The notes under the pieces: generated by a model | What the model was told of the DNA's origin: nothing | What the model saw: only the letters and a program-made list of their open reading frames with translations | Database searches by the model: none | Part shown: positions 52,265 to 61,601 of the stretch, piece after piece | Numbering within the stretch: position 1 is the stretch's first letter | Layout: each line of letters starts with the position of its first letter | Translations under genes and position numbers: made by a program | Source of the DNA: CALGFI01 sp963786805 | Lineage (GTDB): Bacteria > Actinomycetota > UBA4738 > HRBIN12 | NCBI GenBank assembly: GCA_963786805.1 | Contig: CAWBAK010000002.1 | Location: 1-64,000 of the forward strand | Reading direction: 5' to 3' | DNA: 64,000 nucleotides

Positions 52265-52950
52265 ATGGCCGAGGGGTCGATCCTTCGGCGACGGGGGGCA
52301 CTCGTCCTCTCGGTCAGCCGTGGTGCTTTCCTTTGCCTCTGGCCGTCTCGCGTTCGGCCAGGTCGATCTCTGCGGGGCTCCGTCGAACCCGTACGGCTAC
52401 ACGTTCTGTAGCGACGCTGGCGGAACGACGATCACGAACCCGCCCTCCGACTTCTGTTCGAACCTCCCGTGCATCGGGAGTGCCCCGGACCACGACACGT
52501 TCTGGGCCGGTCGCGGCCACGTCATCGAGTGTCAGGACGGGGACTTCTCGAAGTCCGGCGGCATCCAGGGATCATGTTCATCGCACGGCGGTAACAACCG
52601 GACGCTGTATGCCGTCGCAGCGCAAGCAACGACCGCGCCGACGGCGACCCCGACGACCGGCGGCGGCGGTACGACGACGACACCGGCACCGACGGCTGCC
52701 CCGACGCCCGCCCCGACGCCCGCCCCGGTCGCGACCGCAGTCCCGCAACTCGGCAACACCGGTTTCGGCGACCGACCTCATGGGGATGAGCGCCTTGTCG
52801 TTGATGGAGATCGGTGTCGCGCTCATGTTGTTGACAGGCTGGATCTCGCGGCGCCGACGGTCCATCGCCTCGCGTTCCTCTGACGGTTTGCGGACGACGA
52901 CTGCCTCCCTTTACGCGCTGCTCCCGCGTTTCGCTCGTCCCGCGCCGTGA
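52265..52950 (+). CDS. Secreted surface protein with Thr/Pro stalk and LGNTG sorting-like end
   Basis: AGGGGG lies six bases before ATG 52265. Signal peptide (LVLSAVVLSFASGRLAFGQV after a shift). A Cys-rich head of about 80 residues (VDLCGAPSNPYGYTFCSDAG, DFCSNLPCIGSAPDHDTFWA, VIECQDGD, GSCSSHGG) has six or more cysteines, suggesting disulphides. A stalk of TPTPAP repeats follows. The end is VPQLGNTGF, a hydrophobic run LMEIGVALMLLTGWI and SRRRR, like an LPXTG signal with LGNTG. Two indels. Unknown family; host-surface or phage-receptor roles are possible. Confidence 0.55.
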
Positions 52951-52971
52951 TCGCGTCGTGAATTACCCGTC

Positions 52972-53532
52972 GTGAACCCGTCACGGCGCTTCTACGTGGT
53001 CCTCATCGCGCTAACGTGCGTCGCTCTCGCGGCGATCACTGCTTCCGTCGTTTGGAACGCGACCCGAGGCCCTGGATTCGCCACACAAAGCACGGTGCAG
53101 TCGAGTCCATCCGTCACGCCAGAGCAAGTCGGTCCTGAATACGCCGCGATGTGGTCGGCTCTCAACACACCGGCCACCGAAGTCCAGCAGCACTGGACGA
53201 CATCGATCGACTCCGGGTCGGTCCTCGATTTCGTTGAAAGGGCGCAGCCGGGGGCCTCGGAGCTTGCCCGCCAAGCAGCGCAGCACTCGCTCGATGCGCC
53301 GCCGCAGCTGCGGCGCGCCTACGAGTTGGCCTCGGAGATCGCTACTCGAATCCAGGAACTCGTTGTGCTCCACGAGCGGTTCCGGAACGAGCGCGTGGAC
53401 GCGACACTCACCGGCGACGAGGGTGCAGACGCACGCGCGGACGACCTGATGTCGGAGCGGGACGGGATCCTGTACGAGTTGCGCAGCAAGATTCCCGCCC
53501 TGCGCACCGAACTCGACGCAACTACTCCGTAG
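52972..53532 (+). CDS. Membrane-anchored hypothetical protein
   Basis: 186 residues, intact. N-terminal helix FYVVLIALTCVALAAITASV, a Ser/Thr/Pro linker, then a helical outside domain (SELARQAAQHSLDAPPQLRR, AYELASEIATRIQELVVLHE, DLMSERDGILYELRSKIPAL). No known family. Same strand as the surface protein upstream, 21 bases after it. Confidence 0.6.
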   Translation: MNPSRRFYVVLIALTCVALAAITASVVWNATRGPGFATQSTVQSSPSVTPEQVGPEYAAMWSALNTPATEVQQHWTTSIDSGSVLDFVERAQPGASELARQAAQHSLDAPPQLRRAYELASEIATRIQELVVLHERFRNERVDATLTGDEGADARADDLMSERDGILYELRSKIPALRTELDATTP

Positions 53533-54276
53533 AAGGCCACCGAACCGGGCAAGGGCGACCGTCGCGCCGGACCGGAGGTGTCCGAAGCACACGACGGCCG
53601 CCATCATCGGCGGGCGACTCTACGCCCCGGCGGCTGTCCCTCCTTCGCGGCCTGTGGAGCTGTTCCCGGCCACGAGCGGTGATGAGATTGCGCAGACGCC
53701 GTCGCGGCCGGTCCTCGTCGCCGACGATCTCGGCCAGAACCAGCGCCACGGTTACCGGCTCGGGCACGGCGACCGGCTTCGGCATTTGCCGTCGTGAGTC
53801 ACGCGCTCGCTTCTGCTCCGCCGCCGTGGCCAGCAGGTGGTCGAGTTCCCGTAGCTGGACGAGTTCGGCGACGAGCGTCCGCACCTCCGCAAGATCGGCT
53901 CCACGAGTGCGCGAACCTGGCTCCGCAGCTCGCGCTTGCGATCGATCATGGTCGCGTTCAGCTCCGACGCGAGACGCGCCCGCAACTCCAACTCCTGGCG
54001 ATCGAGTTCGCCCTGACGCGTGTCGTGCTGCTGCTGAACCGCCCCACGCGTCTTCGGCTTCAGGAGTTTCGGCACCTCAGGCTCGATGATCTCGGCCAGC
54101 TCTTCGGAGCCCATCGCGCGGGACAGCCGTTGCTCGAAAGCACGGACGTCCTTCGCATGCGCGTCCTCGGCGCGTATCACCTCAGACCGGAACGCCGACC
54201 GCTGCTGCGCGAGTTCCTCTCGCGCGCGATCGATCTCGATCTGTTCGGGATGTTCGGACAGAAGCGGGTGACTCAC
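53522..54276 (-). CDS. Coiled-coil hypothetical protein in phage-type module
   Basis: About 250 residues. Starts MSHPLLSEHPEQIEIDRARE and is heavily charged and helical (LAQQRSAFRSEVIRAEDAHA, FEQRLSRAMGSEELAEIIEP, DRQELELRARLASELNATMI). After a shift near 53890 it continues with LVAELVQLRELDHLLATAAE. Its start overlaps the stop of the gene upstream (ATGA). Size and place beside a terminase gene suit a phage structural or scaffold protein, but nothing specific supports it. Confidence 0.5.
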
Positions 54277-54584
54277 GCTGCATCGACTCCTTCGGGATCG
54301 AGCCGGAACGGTTCCGGCTTGTTCTTCTCGATGTGCTCACGAGCGCGTGCGGCTCCGCGCTTCATAGCGTCCGCCGTGCCCTCGGCTGGCTTCGGTGGCT
54401 CCTTCTCCGCGTACTTCGCGCAGACCTTTGCAACGAGCCGACGGTCGGGGTGTTCCATGTGCAGGTTGCGCACCTTCGCGCGCAACCTACCGAGGAGCAT
54501 CGGGTCGATCGGGCTCGTGTGATCGATCCGCAGCGCGTTGCGTTCCCGCTCGCGCAGACCATCGGCGTCTTTCGGCTTCGACAT
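54273..54584 (-). CDS. Small hypothetical protein beside terminase
   Basis: 103 residues, intact. MSKPKDADGLRERERNALRI, PMLLGRLRAKVRNLHMEHPD, VAKVCAKYAEKEPPKPAEGT. Basic and helical, 14 bases after the terminase stop and overlapping the coiled-coil gene start by four bases. Probably part of the phage-type operon; function unknown. Confidence 0.5.
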   Translation of the reverse strand: MSKPKDADGLRERERNALRIDHTSPIDPMLLGRLRAKVRNLHMEHPDRRLVAKVCAKYAEKEPPKPAEGTADAMKRGAARAREHIEKNKPEPFRLDPEGVDAA

Positions 54585-54598
54585 CTCGTCTCCTTTCG

Positions 54599-56090
54599 TC
54601 AGCGGGCGTAGCGGACTCGTTCGGCGATGCGCTCCAACGCCTGCTTGATCGCTTCGCGCTCACCGCCCGGCGGCTTCGGCTTCGGCTCCCACGGCTCGGG
54701 CGAGCGATCGGGGTCGTACCTTCGGCGGTCGTAGACCTTCAGCACCTGCGGCGGATTCGACATCAGCGAGTGCGCCGCGAGTGCGATCGCAATCACGCGG
54801 TCGTTGTGGCCGGACGCGTCGTGGTCCATTCTCGGCGCCATCCCGGGAGCGGACTCACGCAGGCGGATGTTCGCCAGCTCTTCGAGCAGCTCGTCGTCGG
54901 ACGGCAGCGCAAGCATCCGGTCGGCGAGCAACGCGTACAGCGTCGCGGTCAGTCGTCCGTTGCTCGCCGTGCTGAAGTTGATCCTGCACCGGCAGACCGC
55001 GATCGCTGAGCCGCTGCATCAAGCCGACGGCTTGATATGGATCGAAGGTCACACGACTCAACCGGTAGAGCATGTGCGCCTGCACCAGCTCGGCTTCGAT
55101 CGCGTCCAAGCGCACCTCACCGCCGAAGTTCTTCGGATCGAGCACGATCAGCCGATCGAGGACGACGCGGATCGGCGCGACGTGCTTCGGCAACCGTGAC
55201 GGCACCGGCATCCACCGGCTCGGCGTGACAGATGGCGATCGCCGTCCCGGTCGTGTCGCAGGCCCACGTCCACACCGGCGACGTAGTCGAACCCAGCGCG
55301 CGCGTGCTGCGGACCGTCGAGCTGCACGGCTTCCTGGAGCGCCTCCGTCGTGACGAGCCGCTCTTCGCCTTCGGTCCAACGGTTCAGGTGCAGCCGGTGT
55401 ACTGGCTCGGCAGCAGGAGCGCTCGCTGCGCTTCGAGGTCGCGCGCGTCGATCCACGGCACCGGGCCCGGGATCTCCGCAACGCGCCAGTGCTCGGACGA
55501 GCGCGCTTCCTTCAGGACGCCGTAGCTCCAGTGCACGGGATCACCGGCGCTCGTGATGATGAGCATCCGGCCGCCGATCTTCGGGACGGCCGACACAGCG
55601 GCGGTGAACACACCACGGGCTGCACGTGCTCTTCCAGACGGCTAACTCATCGATGATGAGCAGCGACGGGCTCAGTCCGCACGTGCGCCTGCTTCGTCGG
55701 CCGAGATGATCGTGATGCTCGCCCCGGTCGCGCGACGGACGGTCCCGGCGTGCTTCGACCTTCAGCACCTCACCGAGCCCGGCGTGCGCGGCGATGAAGT
55801 CCGGCTCGATCTCGTCCACGATGATCGCGGCCGCTTGCGTCACTGGCGACGCAGTGAAGCCGTGCACGTGCCGGTGCCAGCTCGCACAGTGCCGCCGCGG
55901 CGATCACCGCCGCGTCCTCGGGACTTGCTCCCGCCTCGGGCGCGCGCCTCCAGCGGTACGGCGGACATCGTTCGGATTCGGATCAGCATGCGCTCGACGT
56001 ACGGCCCACTGGAACGGCGCTGCGCAGTCTCCCGAACGCTGCCCGTCGCCGATGATCAGCGACGCCGCCACCGGATCGCCGCGTTCATCA
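54599..56090 (-). CDS. Phage terminase large subunit-like protein, frameshifted
   Basis: DNA-packaging motor. ATPase part: RRATGASITIISADEAGAHV-type motif, then SLLIIDELAVW (Walker B with Glu) and GGRMLIITSAGDPVHWSYGV (coupling motif III). Nuclease part: FDYVAGVDVGLRHDRTAIAI (metal-binding Asp), DPKNFGGEVRLDAIEAELVQ, FDPYQAVGLMQRLSDRGLPV and HDASGHNDRVIAIALAAHSL with the C-terminal Asp. The N-terminal 130 or so residues around 55870-56090 are hard to read, so the start is approximate. At least eight indels. Downstream genes on the same strand are short and unknown; no portal or capsid gene is visible. Confidence 0.75.
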
Positions 56091-56175
56091 GCCGTCCTCG
56101 CGTCACTGGCAGCTAGTTGTTCGTGGCCTTGCCTCTTCTCCAGGATCTGGTGCCGCTCTTCTGCCCTCAGTGCCT

Positions 56176-56801
56176 TCAGGGCATCGGCGGTCGTCTTGCC
56201 CCTCGCCGCGGCTCCCGAGGGCGAGACCTACGCCGACTGGGCGCACAAAGGACTCAACGCACTTCGAAGAGCTCGGCATCCCTGCCCGCGTGGTCGAGGT
56301 CAAGGAGCGCGGTGACGCCTTCAAGGAGGAGCTGCTCGCCGAGCTCGACGGGTAAGCGCGATCTTCTTCTCCGGGGGGAACCCTGCCTTCCTGGCCGATG
56401 CCGTGACCGGCACACCGCTCGGCGAGATGCTTCTCGCGACCCTTGATCGTGGCGCGGCGCTCGCCGGGTGCAGCGCCGGCGCGCGTCTCTTCGGCGAGGT
56501 CTCGCCCGAAAGCGTCACCGACCGCATCGAGGAGGACACCCGGGTCGCCGGGACGCGGCTCCTTCCGGGAGTCTGGGTGGTGCCGCACTGGGATGCGCTC
56601 CTCACCGGGTTCGCGAGTACTTCCTCTGGGCACCCCCGAGTGGGGTCGCTCTGGGGAATCGACGAGAACACGATGCTCGTCCGCGTTCCCGACCGATGGG
56701 TCGTCTTCGGCGAGGTCGATCTCCGTGCGCGCGGGAGACGAGGAGCTCCGGCTCCGCGCCGGCGGCGAGATGCCGCCGGAGGCGCTGCTCCTCCCGGCTA
56801 G
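56176..56801 (+). pseudogene. Peptidase S51 (cyanophycinase/dipeptidase E-like), N-terminus missing
   Basis: Similarity starts abruptly at AVVLPLAAAPEGETYADWAH, where the family normally has 25-30 residues before. Continues THFEELGIPARVVEVKERGD, IFFSGGNPAFLADAVTGTPL, then the nucleophile elbow GAALAGCSAGARLFGE (GxSAG), LLPGVWVVPHWDALLTGF and GIDENTMLVRVPDRWVVFGE. Ends AGGAAPPG. Three indels. The missing 5' end coincides with the edge of the accessory segment, so a join lies near 56170. Confidence 0.72.
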
Positions 56802-56826
56802 CCCCGACGGAGGCCGCCGGAGATGC

Positions 56827-57012
56827 TCACCGTCGGCGCATCCGGAACTTGCGAGCGCCGAAAAAAGCTCCGACAACGAGCATCAGGACAACCGCGCCTG
56901 CGATGGCCGGGACCATCGATCCAGGTTGGCTGGACTCGACGGCGACCGGCACCGCCGCGCCGTCCTCCGGGAAGGTAATCGTCGCTCCAGCGGGGCGTTC
57001 CAGGAGCTCGAA
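56827..57012 (-). CDS. C-terminal fragment of a single-pass membrane protein
   Basis: Reads RFELLERPAGATITFPEDGA, then AVPVAVESSQPGSMVPAIAG, a helix AVVLMLVVGAFFGARKF and RMRRR stop. It is the tail of a membrane-anchored outside protein. The upstream part is lost where cyclase sequence begins on the other strand at about 57014. Convergent with the S51 gene. Confidence 0.45.
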   Translation of the reverse strand, partial: FELLERPAGATITFPEDGAAVPVAVESSQPGSMVPAIAGAVVLMLVVGAFFGARKFRMRRR

Positions 57013-57013
57013 G

Positions 57014-57275
57014 CGTTCCCGTACGACCTCTGGGGCGACGCCGTCAATACGGCGAGCTGGATGGAGTCCCAGGGCACGCCCGGAGAAATCGAGATCACGC
57101 AGGCGACGTACGAGCTGCTGAAGAATGAGTTCGTCTGGAGGCGACGCGGAAAATCCTGGTCAAGGGCAAAGGCCAGACGGAACCTGGTACCTCGTCGGAC
57201 CGCGGTCGGACGAAAGGCCGAACGGACCGGGACGCCAGCCCGGAAGTGCGGGAACTGTCGATCGGCGGTCAGTAA
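57014..57275 (+). pseudogene. Class III adenylate/guanylate cyclase, C-terminal fragment
   Basis: Only the end of the catalytic domain is present: FPYDLWGDAVNTASWMES (D-L-W-G-x-x-V-N-x-A-S, with the transition-state Asn region), then GTPGEIEITQATYELLKNEF and, after a shift at about 57145, VKGKGQTETWYLVG. Ends LSIGGQ. The metal-binding Asp half of the domain is missing, so this fragment cannot be active. Its 5' edge abuts the opposite-strand membrane protein tail, a second likely join. Confidence 0.7.
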
Positions 57276-57319
57276 GGAAAGGAGCCCCGTGGCGGTTCGC
57301 TTCCGACTGGCAGAGCGTC

Positions 57320-57573
57320 CTAGCGAGGCACGTCCAGGAAGTTGTCGACGGGGGTCAGGAAGAATCCAGCCACCGTGAGGCCGACGTTAGCCCAACCAAT
57401 CAGGTTCCAACAGTTGCGAGCATGCTCCCCCGCCGTTGACCCACTGATGGCTCGGTACGCGGCTCGGCGGGCAAGGAGCAGGCCGACCGACGCCACCGAC
57501 CATCACGAGCAGGCTGGAGGGGGGCCACCACCAACTGGGCGAGTGCAGTGTATCTCGAGAACATCGGCAGCAT
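57320..57573 (-). CDS. Small hypothetical membrane protein
   Basis: About 83 residues after two shifts. Starts MLPMFSRYTALAQLVVAPLQ and ends NVGLTVAGFFLTPVDNFLDV then PR and stop, with one clear helix (WNLIGWANVGLTVAGFFL). No family recognised. Moderate to low confidence because the middle frame is uncertain. Confidence 0.35.
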
Positions 57574-58007
57574 GAAAAAATGTGATGAACGTAGCGTGGC
57601 TAGCACTCTCTAGAGCTCGCCATGGATGCCACTGCATCCGAGCGAGCGCCGGTCCGCTGGCCGCGTCCGCTCAGCGCGCGCCCAACGGACCTGTCTTCCC
57701 ACAGCTGAGGCCCTGGTCGGGGCTCGCGAGACGAGGGGGCTGGGGTCTGTTCCACTGCGCGAGCATCGGGATCCTCCGCTGGAAGATTGAATGGTGCTCT
57801 TCTCGGTTTCCGTTTATGCCAGCGAGGAGGACGGATGTCCGGGCGGTGCTCGTGGAATATCTGCGGGAAGCCGGATCCAGGTTTCTCCCGGTAGCTGGGC
57901 GCACCGCGAGCCCGCGCCGCAGGGTGGAGCCTGCCGTCTGCCCCTCCCGCGGCCTCAGAGCGGGCCGCGGCCTCAGCATCTACACATCGGGGCCGCCCAC
58001 GCCGAAC
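57574..58007. other. Stretch without a convincing gene upstream of the sigma factor
   Basis: A plus-strand frame is open through most of it but has no family resemblance, and its composition (Arg, Pro, Ser, Cys) looks like non-coding GC-rich sequence. Probably the control region of the ECF sigma gene. No clear -35/-10 pair, repeat or RNA found. Confidence 0.4.
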
Positions 58008-58556
58008 ATGGGAGCGATGGAAGCGCAGCCGAGTCGAGTCAAGCTAGTCCGTGAGGCCTTGGAGGCCGAGGACGCTTCGTTCGAGGCGTTCTTCGCTGCC
58101 GAATGGCCTCGACTATTCCGGGCTCCTCCTCTTGCTCACCGGGAACAAGCACGAGGCGGTATATGTTCACCCAGGAGTGTTCCTCGAAGCTCCTCGAGCG
58201 CTCGTTGCGACACGCTCGATCAGAGGGCAGATCTTGAGGGCTGTCTCTTTCCGGACCGCGCTGAATAGCTACAGGAACTCTATACGTCGATAAAGGCCGC
58301 GCGGCCAAGCGCGTGCTCGCACCGGGACAGGCCGGTACCGATCCTTTCGAGCAGGTCTCCGAACGCGAGAGCGCGGTTCGTCTCCTCCTCGGGCTCACCC
58401 GGCGTCAGCGTGCGGCGATCGTCCTGACCGGTATCGAGGGGATTCGACTACCGGCAGACTGGAGCCCTGCTCGGGGTCAAGGAGTCCACCGTCAGAGCGC
58501 TCGTGTCACAGGCGAGAGCTCGATTCGCCACGGAAATGGATAGCGACCATGAGTGA
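58008..58556 (+). CDS. ECF-type RNA polymerase sigma factor
   Basis: About 180 residues. Region 2: LEAEDASFEAFFAAEWPRLF, then RALLLLTGNKHEAED after a shift. The linker includes RTALNSYRNSIRR. Region 4: VSERESAVRLLLGLTRRQRA, AIVLTGIEGF and, after a shift, GALLGVKESTVRALVSQARA, the HTH. Ends FATEMDSDHE. Resembles SigE-like ECF factors of actinobacteria. Stop overlaps the start of the beta-propeller gene by eight bases, the usual sigma/regulator coupling. Four indels. Confidence 0.8.
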
Positions 58557-59680
58557 CCAGAGATCTGGAAAGAGCCGAACGGGCAGCCAAAGAGCGTCGT
58601 GGTGCCAGACGGTCGCTTCGAAGACCTGCTTCGGCGACGCGACCGCAAGCGCCTGAACCAGCGCGTCGCGGCGGGTGTCATCGGGATCGCGGTCTTCGCG
58701 GCGGCGATCTGGACCGTGACGTCCGTCGGGGCGTTCGATCGCACCCAGACACCGGCGGTTCCAGGAGGGGTGACCGGACCGGCGGAGACCGGACCGAGCA
58801 GGGACATAGGCGCGAATCCCCCAGACCGACTACCTGCTCGATCTGAACACCGGCGAGATGACGCCGCTACCTGAGAGCATCGTCGGTACGGAGGACCTCA
58901 CCGCCGGCTATGCCGTCTCTCCCGATGGGTCCGAAGTCGCTTACTACGGTCGCTCAGAGGACGGCGGCGTGCAGGTCTTCGTCGCGAACCTTGACGGGAC
59001 GCACGTGCGGCAGATCACGCACAACGGGGCCGCCACACCGATCTGGTCCGGTTCGCCTGGGTGGTCTCCGGACGGGACGAAGATCGCATACGTGGGGTAC
59101 CCCACCGGCAACGTCACGAGAAGGGGCTTCGTCATCGATCTGGCGAACGGGGTGACGACCCAGGTGACGTTCGACACGGAGGAGGTGGAAAGCATCCAGT
59201 TCTCGCCGGACGGGTCATCGATCCTTTACACCGCTTCTGACCTTCCCAACGGGGATGGCAGACGCGCGATCCGGATCGTGCCGGCCACGGGGGGCGAGGC
59301 GTCCACGCTCGAAGCCCGTAATCGCACCTGGCAAGGCTGGCAGGTTCCCGCCGACGCCCAGCTCTCGCCTGATGGATTGCTCTTGTCCTACATCTGCGCG
59401 CCGGGACCGGATGTCTGCTGGGCGAACGCCGATGGCTCAGGCACCAGGGTGCTCGCCTCGGCCGACGACGCCATCTTGAGTGCGCGTTGGTCCCCCGACG
59501 GAACACGGATCGCGTACTGGGTGTTCCATCCGGTTGAGGTGTGGGTGATGGATGTCGCAACCGGCGTCGCCTCATACGTGACCGAAGGTGCACATCCGGT
59601 CTGGCTCGACGATCACACCCTCATCGTTGAGCAGCGATCGTTGCCCCGGCCCCGGCGGGTCCGAAAGCTGCGGCGGTTGA
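58549..59680 (+). CDS. Membrane-anchored TolB-like beta-propeller protein, probable sigma regulator
   Basis: Begins MSDQRSGKSRTGSQR, then DGRFEDLLRRRDRKRLNQRV and one helix AAGVIGIAVFAAAIWTVTSV. A Pro/Gly linker leads into a PD40/WD40-like propeller: YAVSPDGSEVAYYGRSEDGG, PGWSPDGTKIAYVGYP, IQFSPDGSSILYTASDLPN, AQLSPDGLLLSYICAPGPD, ARWSPDGTRIAYWVFHP. The repeats SPDG-x-x-I-x-Y are diagnostic. About 370 residues. Two indels in the N-terminal part; the end is inferred before tRNA-Val. Coupled to the sigma factor, so the cytoplasmic end may be an anti-sigma segment with an outside sensor. Confidence 0.72.
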
Positions 59681-59725
59681 GCCAGGGAGTGGCTCCGGTG
59701 GCACGCGGCAACGCGTCAACGTCTG

Positions 59726-59799
59726 TGGGCGCTAGAGGACTTGAACCTCTGACCTCTTCCGTGTCAGGGAAGCGCTCTACCGGACTGAGCTAAGCGCCC
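59726..59799 (-). tRNA. tRNA-Val(GAC)
   Basis: Acceptor GGGCGCT / AGCGCCC with A as discriminator. Anticodon loop CTGACAC between CTTCC and GGAAG, anticodon GAC. T-arm AGAGGTTCAAGTCCTCT. CCA not encoded. Confidence 0.95.
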
Positions 59800-59839
59800 G
59801 AGAGCCCGCATGCTATCGGACGACGCGATGGGCCCTTCG

Positions 59840-59910
59840 AGGCGGGGACCGGAATTGAACCGGTGTACAGGGTTTTGCAGACCCTTGCCTAACCACTCGG
59901 CCACCCCGCC
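59840..59910 (-). tRNA. tRNA-Cys(GCA)
   Basis: Acceptor GGCGGGG / CCCCGCC with T as discriminator. Anticodon loop CTGCAAA between AGGGT and ACCCT, anticodon GCA. T-arm CCGGTTCAATTCCGG. CCA not encoded. Confidence 0.95.
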
Positions 59911-59977
59911 GAACACCCCGTATCCGGGGCGAACGACCAGTCTATCCAGACGGCGACGAGTGGCCCGGGGCGACCGG

Positions 59978-60803
59978 TTACCCCGCCCGGGTACGCGCGA
60001 GCTCGGCCTCGAGGTCGGCCGGGCCGTATCGCTCCTTCCGAACCCGAGCGTCCAGATAGATGAGGACGCTCACCAGCGCGAGGTAGGGCGTCGTGATGAT
60101 CGACGCGATCGCGCCGCCGAAGGCCTGCGCCACCGCGCTGTCGCCGAACAGCTGGGTCAGCAGCCCGCTGAGGAGACTGGTGCCGATGCCGACGATCACG
60201 ATCGTCCCGAACACGGGCCACGAGCGGCCCTTCACGAGGTTCCAGGAGCGCTTGAGCGCCTCACGACCGCGCCGGTCCTCGATCACGAGCGCGGGCTCGG
60301 ATACCCAGAAGCGCGTCAGGAAGATGAACCCGGGGACGATGAGCAGGATGAACCCGCCGAGGACCGCGAGCCCGATGAGGATGCCGACCAGGAGGATCGA
60401 CCAGAAGCGCGACGAGGCCGAACCGGAGGCTCTCGCCGATGTCCATGTCCCGGCCGAGGAACGTCCCGGCGGCCGCCCGGGTGATGGCGCCCTGGAGCGC
60501 CGTGTACCCGAGGACCGAGAAGAGCAGGAAGACGAGCGAGGCGGCGATCCCGGCGAAGAAGGCCCCGTCCACCACGACGGTCACCCCGTCGCGGATCTCT
60601 TCGCTGGTCAGCGACTCGTCCAGCCACAGGTCCGTGATCAGCGCCTGGCCGATCGCGAGCGGGATCATCACGACGGCGACCATCGCGAACAGGTTCTTCC
60701 AATGCTGGCCGTAGAGCTGGAAGGCGTGACTGAGGATCTCGCCGACGGTCCTCGGGCGGAACAGACGCGGGCTTTCGGGCGGCTCCGGGATCAGCGGGTC
60801 CAT
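59978..60803 (-). CDS. Polytopic membrane protein (glycerophosphodiesterase membrane-domain-like)
   Basis: About 275 residues with six helices. RPRTVGEILSHAFQLYGQHW, NLFAMVAVVMIPLAIGQALI, FFAGIAASLVFLLFSVLGYT, ITRAAAGTFLGRDMDIGESL; after one shift near 60410, LAVLGGFILLIVPGFIFLTR, SEPALVIEDRRGREALKRSW, FGTIVIVGIGTSLLSGLLTQ and IITTPYLALVSVLIYLDARV. The pattern L-x2-A-x-x-L-Y-x2-H-W and E-x3-G-x2-A-L-x-RSW is shared by DUF7847/GPDPase-membrane-type actinobacterial proteins. Function unknown. Confidence 0.72.
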
Positions 60804-60888
60804 CGGCCAGGCTCCTTCTCTCAGGCGGCGGGTCGCCGCGCGGCCAGCCTAGCGGACCGGACCTCGGCGTCATGTGCCGAGCCGTACC

Positions 60889-61428
60889 ATGAACGCCGTG
60901 TCAACGTCGCCCGGACTGCAGACCTTCTATGACGGCTGGGCCAACTACCAGCGCCTCGTCCTCGCCGCGATCCGGGATCTGACCCCCGAGCAGCTCGCGC
61001 TGCGGACCGCTGCACACCAGTGGGCCGTCTGGCAGCTCGCCGGTCACATGGCCGGCGCCCGAACCTACTGGTTCCACGACATCCTCGGAGAGGGGGACAC
61101 CGCCACCCGTGACATGTTCCGCGTCGCCAGCACGACCGTTCCCGACCTGCCGCTCGAGGACGCGGGGTGGGAGGACGACGAGGATCACCCTCGTGACGCG
61201 ACCCAGCTCGTCGAGGCCTTCGACGTGACCTGGACGATGATCGATGACTGCCTCCGGCGTTGGACACCGGACGATCTCGCTGTCGGATTCTCTCGCGAGC
61301 GCCGGACCGGCACTCAGACGTTCACCCGGCAGTGGGTGATCTGGCATCTGATGGAGCACGACCTCCACCACGGCGGCGAGATATCGCAGATCCTCGGAAG
61401 TCACGGGGTTCCGGCGCTTAACCTCTGA
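60889..61428 (+). CDS. DinB-like metal-binding protein (DUF664/mycothiol-S-transferase type)
   Basis: 179 residues, intact. Four-helix bundle with NYQRLVLAAIRDLTPEQLAL, WAVWQLAGHMAGARTYWFHD (first metal His) and QWVIWHLMEHDLHHGGEISQ (H-x3-H pair), as in DinB/maleylpyruvate isomerase N-terminal domains. These often use mycothiol or bacillithiol. ATG 60889 has no ribosome-binding site and a TACCAT just before it, so the mRNA may be leaderless; an in-frame GTG lies at 60874. Confidence 0.82.
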   Translation: MNAVSTSPGLQTFYDGWANYQRLVLAAIRDLTPEQLALRTAAHQWAVWQLAGHMAGARTYWFHDILGEGDTATRDMFRVASTTVPDLPLEDAGWEDDEDHPRDATQLVEAFDVTWTMIDDCLRRWTPDDLAVGFSRERRTGTQTFTRQWVIWHLMEHDLHHGGEISQILGSHGVPALNL

Positions 61429-61465
61429 GAGGAAGGGACGACGGAGGCCCTTTCCTGTGGGTCTC

Positions 61466-61540
61466 TGGAGCGGACGACGGGATTCGAACCCGCGACCCCC
61501 ACCTTGGCAAGGTGGTGCTCTACCACTGAGCCACGTCCGC
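61466..61540 (-). tRNA. tRNA-Gly(GCC)
   Basis: Acceptor GCGGACG / CGTCCGC with T as discriminator and CCA present in the DNA. Anticodon loop TTGCCAA between CCACC and GGTGG, anticodon GCC. T-arm CGGGTTCGAATCCCG. The only tRNA in the window followed by CCA. Confidence 0.96.
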
Positions 61541-61601
61541 GCAGCCCATCGAGTCTAGAAGAGCGGCCGGGAGACCTTCAACCGGCCCAGGCGACCGACC
61601 C

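Larger units (their letters stand above)
49558..56175. mobile_element. Accessory island: prophage/defence-type gene set, boundaries uncertain
   Basis: Begins inside tRNA-His and ends where the S51 peptidase becomes recognisable. It holds mostly unknown short genes, a HEFAH peptidase, an AbiV-type HEPN protein, membrane and sorting-type surface proteins, and an opposing module with a phage terminase large subunit. No integrase is seen and no direct repeat or att core could be matched by eye, so an integrated element and an assembly join are both possible. Confidence 0.35.

Noticed and set aside
58858..59793. Extension of the propeller protein into tRNA-Val
   Set aside because: Same reasoning: a stop at 59,678 is reached with one shift, leaving the tRNA free.
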